From assembly GCA_033065855.1 (NCBI GenBank), contig JAVXUO010002077.1:107001-171000 (forward strand): a stretch of 64,000 bases of DNA. The letters are read 5' to 3'. The notes below the pieces were generated by a model that did no database searches, was not told where the DNA came from, and was given only the letters and a program-made list of their open reading frames with translations. Source of the DNA: Escallonia rubra. Its lineage: Eukaryota > Streptophyta > Magnoliopsida > Escalloniales > Escalloniaceae. Shown here piece by piece: positions 58,759 to 64,000 of the stretch (within the stretch, counting starts at the first letter, position 1; every line of letters starts with the position of its first letter). A program made the position numbers and the translations under genes.

Positions 58759-60990
58759 ATGGTCTTTAACCCTGGACCCCAAAGATCCCTCCATCTTGTA
58801 TAACCAAGCAAACCATATTAGTACAACAATTTGGAATGGACAAGTAAGATACTAATTTTTGGATTATTTATTTAGTTTTGATCATGAAGATTGTATATTT
58901 TGCTTAAACACATTTGGTTAATTCGTAGTAAAGAAGAATACTTAATACAATAGAAGTAACCGTACAATTTTGACAGTGGAGGTTGAACAATCTACAGAAA
59001 AAAATTGTTGCGTGTAATGGGGTTTGAGATTTTTACCTATAGGAATATTTTTTTGCAACATGACCAGACCTTTATGTGCCCTTGTTAAACGGTGGAGAAA
59101 TGAAACTTCACTTCCCTATTAGGGAGATGAATAACCTTAGAAGATGTAGAGTACATTTTAAGTTTACCCGTGACGAGACGACCGATTATTTCTGGTAAGA
59201 TTGGACTGAAAACTAATAGATTTGCCGGGGGCTTCTTCAGTTCGATACTCGAGGACCAGTTTGGGCATGTTGGAATAAAAGTTGAAGTTGTTGGTAGAAA
59301 ACGTTCAAGGCTTTGTCGGAAGACTTCACGGAGGGGATGCTTGTTATGTACACAAAGGCTTTCCTGCTGTGGGTGATCGGGGCCATTCTATTCACAACGA
59401 CAACAAAAAACACAGTCCACGTGAAGTATTTAGCTTTATTGGGTAACTTACAAGAGGTTGGCGAGTATGCTTGGAGTGCAACCACACTTACATAACAAGC
59501 ATTAGTCATTGATGCAAAGTTATATGTGCATACCTCTCATTGTTGCAAGTATATCATATAACCCCTTTTAAGTTCGTCTTTGATAATTTTATATTAGTCA
59601 TTGCACACTAAAATTTGATCATAGGTCACCTATTTAATCACTATAATTCAGGTGTGGTCTTACAAACACTTCAGTATCGGTGTACCCCAACGTAAGGAAG
59701 GAACCAAAAAAAATCTGGCCTCAGTTGCGCGCTTGGGAGTATAGTCGGAGGAAGAGCCACTACCCGAGAAGAGATGATTCCCATCACAACACTGTCTTCT
59801 ATCGGCGGGAGTTTGACTCACTGTCTCTGCGCCAAATATGTTGGGCACCGTACAAGAAAGTGAAGGCCCGAGACTTTGAGTCATTCTTTTTTACACTATC
59901 TGGGTTGTAGTAGGAGTCGAATTGGATTAATCGCTCTATAATGAACTGTTTTTCATTTATTATGAGCGAAATATGATATGCTTCTCGAACACATTGCCAT
60001 TTGTATTCTCGTGAATTGATATGTTTTGATATATTTTTTAGAGGGTAAAATTCTTGGTCGTGCCAGACAATAGGATGCTCCAGTATCTACTAAAGCATCT
60101 ATTTTATAAGGGTGATAACCTTGGAAGTCACAATTTAATTCTATATAAGAATTGTTTGGACTCACTATTCTTTTACCTATGATAATACTCGTGATGTCTC
60201 GAATACCCTTTTCAAGCTTAGCTCTTGTCAAGCCATTTTCTTTAAGCATCTTCTTGACAATGTCATTTATTGATGTTATGGTCATTACATGTATAGTTTC
60301 TACATGTAATGACGTACTTCGTCTGATAGAAATGGTAACTGTTTTGTACCCTACGATATCTTCATCTGAACTTTCTTCTTCTTTGGTAGATTCTTCTACC
60401 ATTTTTTCCTTCCCTTTGCCTTTTAGATTTTTAGACGTGGAAGGTATAGAAGAGACAGAATGTCTCCTTGGTTCTTCGAGGATTACAACACCTTTGTTTT
60501 CTCTAATTTGCATGTGTTTTAGTTGTTTACAGCTAATCCTTCTCTTATCACCCATTTTTTAGGCCATGATAGTTGCTTTGGATTTATTTATCTTCCGTGT
60601 TTTTATTGCTCGGACATTACTACTTGTTTGTTCAAATAGTTTTACTTCGCTGTTTAGCGTTTTACTTAGTGAATTTGTGAATCTATTAGGAGATCGCGGA
60701 GTGTCAACTATCGGATTACGTCATGCGACATTTTGAGTGCCTACAGGGGTTGCCAACGGATGCCCCAGATATGAGACCTAATAGGAACCCATAGAGCATC
60801 CCAATGTTCGGGCATGTGGATGCTATCGAGTTGTGCAATGGCGAGATTGGACTATGGGATTCCTGACAGGACACATTAGCAGCCATTGTGTCGGAGCCCG
60901 ACCCCGTGGTCAGCATCAAGCACTATCTGGGGTGGTACCACCGCATCATTCGGAGGAGAGTACATCCGGTGTAGTGGGCAAGAGACAAGA
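58759..60990 (+). pseudogene. Plant mobile domain (PMD) protein of the transposon, broken
   Basis: PMD blocks appear in order. The first exon at 58759 (NPGP...) has a one-base insertion relative to the 23273 copy. A middle exon at about 59340-59495 reads KAFLLWVIGAILFTTTTKNT and QEVGEYAWSATTL, the usual core with aLL...G..LF. The next is at about 59680-59900 (WPQLRAWEYSRRKSHYPRRD, then RREFDSLSLRQICWAPYKKV). The last is at about 60690-60960 (SDYVMRHFECLQGLPTDAPD and HYLGWYHRI). Stops and frameshifts occur in several blocks. The reading is interrupted between about 59910 and 60690 by a minus-strand retropepsin fragment. PMD proteins are otherwise known as MAIN/MAIL-type host proteins and as transposon passengers. 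Confidence 0.6.
59953..60640 (-). pseudogene. Retropepsin-containing fragment of a pararetroviral or LTR-element polyprotein
   Basis: A 200-codon frame on the minus strand has a Lys/Glu/Ser-rich segment, then the aspartic protease active site DTGAS (60087-60073) preceded by LNCDFQGY. This organisation resembles the protease region of caulimovirid-type endogenous pararetroviruses, with a Ty3-type element as alternative. Neither reverse transcriptase nor other viral domains accompany it. The fragment ends shortly after the active site and cannot encode a working polyprotein. It sits between two PMD exons. Confidence 0.5.
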
Positions 60991-61289
60991 AAAACCAGCC
61001 CAAGAGTGTAATTGATTAGCAGAGAACATTAGAGTTCGTAAGTTTCCTATTTACTTTCATGTAGCACTCGGTCTTGTATAAGTTTCCTATTTAATTTCAT
61101 GTGGTATTTAAATTTACTTATGATCTAACTCGATGTAGGTTGATGCCTCACTCGCCTTCTTCCAGAAATTGAATGAGCAGAAGGATCTTCTAGATGCCAT
61201 GGGAGCGGATCGTTGCTCCCAGGCTGAGTACTTGGCACATAGTTGCGGGGATTTTGTGAGGGGCTATAGGGGACAACCTTCGGGTGTGA

Positions 61290-61460
61290 ACTCAGGAATG
61301 ACTTATCCCTAGGGACAACCTTCCCGTGTGAGCGAGGGAATATGTAATCCTTTGGGGCAGCCTTCGGGGATAAGCGAGGAAATTGATGGTCCCTCAGGGC
61401 AGGAAATTAGTGATGCTTGAGGGCAGCCTTCGGGTATAAGCCAGGGAATGGCTCATTGGG
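61290..61460 (+). repeat. GQPSG-type tandem repeats
   Basis: Units reading GQPSGISEE and variants repeat four or more times (GGGCAGCCTTCGGG words, about 51-base spacing, partly degenerate). They lie between the PMD and Ulp1 blocks and are broken by stops. Confidence 0.6.
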
Positions 61461-61906
61461 ACGAGTGGAGTCAACCCTCATTTAAGTTGCTTAGGGACTC
61501 AGACGTTACACCAGATCCCCAGAGTTAAGTCACACAAGATTTCGACTTCGTGAACTTCAACTTCTCAAAGTCACTACAACTCGTCCCGTGGCCGGGAGCT
61601 TCTGCTTCGGGCCTTGGGATATCCGAAGAGCCTTAAGGACAACAATATCCCTCTTATCCCAAATGTCATCCATTGAAGCTCCTGATGCCGAAAAAACGTG
61701 CCTTGATCCACAACCATTGGTTTAGTAGGCCCCCTCAACTACGCTCTCAACATTTTATTTAATCTAGGGAGCTTGATTACTATAACTCGTGGGACGGAAT
61801 GTCCACCCTCAAGTTAGGTTCTTGGTTAGAAGATACGGTGTTGATAACGTACATCTAGTCTCTGGCGCATAGAGAAAGGGAGGGGGGTGCGTATCCCCAA
61901 GTTTTT

Positions 61907-62500
61907 ATGTTCGACACACTAGTTAGTTCTATGCTCTGTACAGAATGGATGGAATGGTGTAGTGTGAAAGGGAGGAAAACATTGTTAAGCTGGCCTCAGC
62001 CTAAGGCACTCATTAAAATTTTCACGAATTCTTTTAATTTGGTGAGCTTCCGCGAGGCGGATGTCTTTCTATTACCCTTATTAGATCACAACGATTAGTA
62101 TTTGCTTTTCTATGAATCATCGGCTATGAGAATTTCAATTGTCGACAGTCTCCATAACAATAGGTTGTACATGCATCTGAATGACCTTTTCAAAGAGCAA
62201 TTGGGGGCTATGATGAGTTTTGTATTTGTCCTTTCAGTTTTTTCTATTTCTTAACTTAATCACTGTACTTCAACTCTCATAACTTACATTTCTTTTATTA
62301 TTCCACAAGATTTGTTTTGTACCATACTTCACGATCTTTGTGGGCTTAAAGTATCAGCAAGGCTGAATTTCGATTTAATTATGAAGAAAAATAGGCCCAT
62401 GCAAAGGAACGACTTGGACTGCGATGTCCTTGTGTTGATGTACATGGACTTCATTTGTCAGTCCAAGAGTCTCAAGAAGGCCAACTGGAGCTAAGACGAC
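61907..62500 (+). pseudogene. Ulp1/C48-like cysteine protease exons of the transposon, broken
   Basis: The first part contains ADVFLLPLLDHND, a TAG at 62096-62098 where Trp is usual after the catalytic His region, then YLLFYES and ISIVDSL with the expected Asp. After a probable intron, 62310-62494 reads RPMQRNDLDCDVLVLMYMDF, with the oxyanion Gln and catalytic Cys (DC) of the C48 family. Ulp1-like proteases are passengers in some plant MULE and CACTA elements. The stop and the change of the usual DCG to DCD suggest inactivity. Confidence 0.6.
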
Positions 62501-62949
62501 ATATACAACTTTAGATATAAGATAGTTTGACAAATTCAACAATGTAAACCTAGACAAGTTAGGTCCGGCTAAGCCAAATGCTAGATAATATTGAACGTAT
62601 GTTTTTTATGTAATAAAATAGCATATGATAGGATTATTAAGCATAAATTTTATAGTATTTGATTGTTTGATGTGATTTGCGTATCGCTTGTGTTTAAAGT
62701 ATGAGTATTTCTTTTTGGATGTGGTGCGTTATAGTTGAGTATCGCTTTTGAGAATGTGGAGTGTGTTGGGTTGTTTTAACAATGGTTGAAACCGGTTGAT
62801 GGTTGGCTCAAATTAAAGGCAAAATAAGTTTTAAGGGCTACTTTACCATCTGCCACATTATGTAGCAGACAATATAGCAGTGTACTTCCGTGTGAATAAT
62901 CATGCTTTGAAATGCTTCCTGGGTGCACATTAGCGGTCCGCTCCCTTGT

Positions 62950-63305
62950 TCCAAATATATTGCACCCAATCAAATTAGTGGTTTGACTTTGCATATGAAT
63001 GAAAAGACCTCGCTAGAAGAATTGCAAAAACCTGGAAATCATTAACCAAACTGCACTATTACGCCATGAATGAGTGTTCCCCTTGTTCGCTTAATTATTT
63101 TCTTTACTGACACTCACTAATACCTTAAAGGGATAATCTAAATTTTAAAGCTTTAAACTACAAATAAAAAAATTCTAAATATCAATCCTACACGCTTATT
63201 AAACATTAGATATTACAGTTCACCAAAAATAAGAAAAACATCAAAATTAACCAAATCTGATCTGCTCTAACGAAGTAGGAATATGAATAATAAAAACAAG
63301 TCACC
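62950..63305. other. AT-rich spacer
   Basis: No feature seen. Confidence 0.4.
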
Positions 63306-63307
63306 GT

Positions 63308-64000
63308 GATGCGTGTGCGAAAATGAAATTAATAATACAAATTTTGTTATAAAAAAATATCACGTGTACTTGTTTATTGTTGTATTCAGTAAAATGAATC
63401 TTAAATTACAGAAAAATAAGTTAGTCATATGTGTCCAAACATAACTTAGCAAAGTATTATTATCGTATCAAACTTGACCTTTAAATTTACTTTAACTCTA
63501 TTTTTTGATGAATTTTAGTTTGTGAAAACTAAACATAATTTTATAGGTAATTACTTATCAATTAAGATTTTTATAGTGTCACTTTTTAAAAAATTTCTTG
63601 GAATGACACTTGTCATTATTGTAGGTTGATAGTTATGTAACACCAAAGAGGTGTTACACCAAACCATATTTTTGGTTAATAAATAGTACGAGTCAGCATG
63701 GCACACATGATGCGTGTGCGAAAATGAAATTAATAGTACAAATTTTGTTAAAGAAAAAAAATCAAGCATCGTATATACGTGTTTATTGTCATATTCAGTA
63801 AAATGAATTAAATAACAGAAAAATAAGTTAGTCATATATGTCAAAAAATAAGTTAGCAAAATATTATTATCGTATCAAACTTGGTCTTTAAATTTTTTTA
63901 ACTATATTTTCTGATGAATTTTTAATTGTGAAAACTAAACATTTTTTTGTAGGTAGTTACTTACTAATTAAAATTTTCATTTTGTGCCATTTTTTAAAAA
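63308..64000. repeat. Two 290-base direct repeats with a hairpin between them
   Basis: Copies 63308-63595 and 63709-64000 begin GATGCGTGTGCGAAAATGAA and share AGTAAAATGAAT, AAAAATAAGTTAGTCATAT and TATTATTATCGTATCAAACTTG. Between them TGTAACACC, a 5-base loop and GGTGTTACA (63636-63658) form a perfect 9-base stem. The second copy may continue beyond the window. Confidence 0.85.

Larger units (their letters stand above)
57406..62945 (+). mobile_element. PMD/Ulp1-carrying transposon with palindromic termini, 5.5 kb, disrupted
   Basis: The left tip GGAGATGATCCGTTAATCGC and the inverted right tip GGAGCGGACCGCTAATGTGC (about 62945 inward) are imperfect inverted repeats. Palindromes of the type CCGCTACATTATGTAGCGG recur at about 57518-57595, 58112-58215 and 62848-62868. 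Near 58000 a second terminal-like copy (GGGAGCTGTTCTGTTGACCG) is nested. Coding parts in order are PMD exons (58759-60990) and a Ulp1-like exon pair (61907-62500). Such gene pairs occur in Mutator-like elements. A target duplication is not evident, so the limits are approximate. Confidence 0.55.

Overview
The window is nuclear DNA of a flowering plant, most likely a eudicot. The evidence is AT-rich DNA, short spliced exons, typical plant genes (a COPT copper transporter, cytosolic ribosomal protein uS8/S15a, the complex I subunit NDUFA2) and dense plant transposon families (Helitron, CACTA, MULE with plant mobile domain, hAT, PIF/Harbinger, L1-type LINE, LTR elements). I cannot name the species. 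GENES: four host genes are well supported. They are an intronless COPT gene (1999-2496, +), a 130-residue S15a gene (26602-27526, -) with a 2.3 kb intron in its 5' UTR, a small conserved plant gene of unknown function (35543-35926, +), and NDUFA2 (45061-56541, -). NDUFA2 joins in frame only if its third exon is taken from 11.1 kb away, so the gene contains a very large transposon-filled intron. A possible multi-exon gene remnant lies at 3074-3676. TRANSPOSONS: 8.0-21.5 kb is a nested complex. Two minus-strand Helitrons of one family lie head to tail: an internally deleted coding one (8035-20216) and a 1.26 kb non-coding one (20218-21479). The large one keeps the Helitron N-terminal domain and an RPA-like gene but has lost the Rep/helicase core. 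It also carries a CACTA element (10462-13179) inside an RPA intron, a solo LTR (16185-17959), and spliced exons of an unidentified plant gene. 22.7-23.5 kb and 57.4-62.9 kb hold two copies of a plant-mobile-domain element with unusual palindromic motifs; the longer copy also has a Ulp1-like protease exon pair and is split by a minus-strand retropepsin fragment. 31.2-32.2 kb is a PIF/Harbinger-like element, 34.4-35.4 kb a MULE-like element ending just upstream of the 35.5 kb gene, 36.3-38.1 kb a LINE fragment, and 51.8-54.1 kb a broken hAT transposase inside the NDUFA2 intron. HOW IT FITS: the host genes are unrelated housekeeping or transport genes and form no pathway. Their shared feature is repeated remodelling by transposons in introns and promoters. 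The remaining stretches are AT-rich spacer with microsatellites and local tandem duplications. No rRNA, tRNA or CRISPR array was seen.
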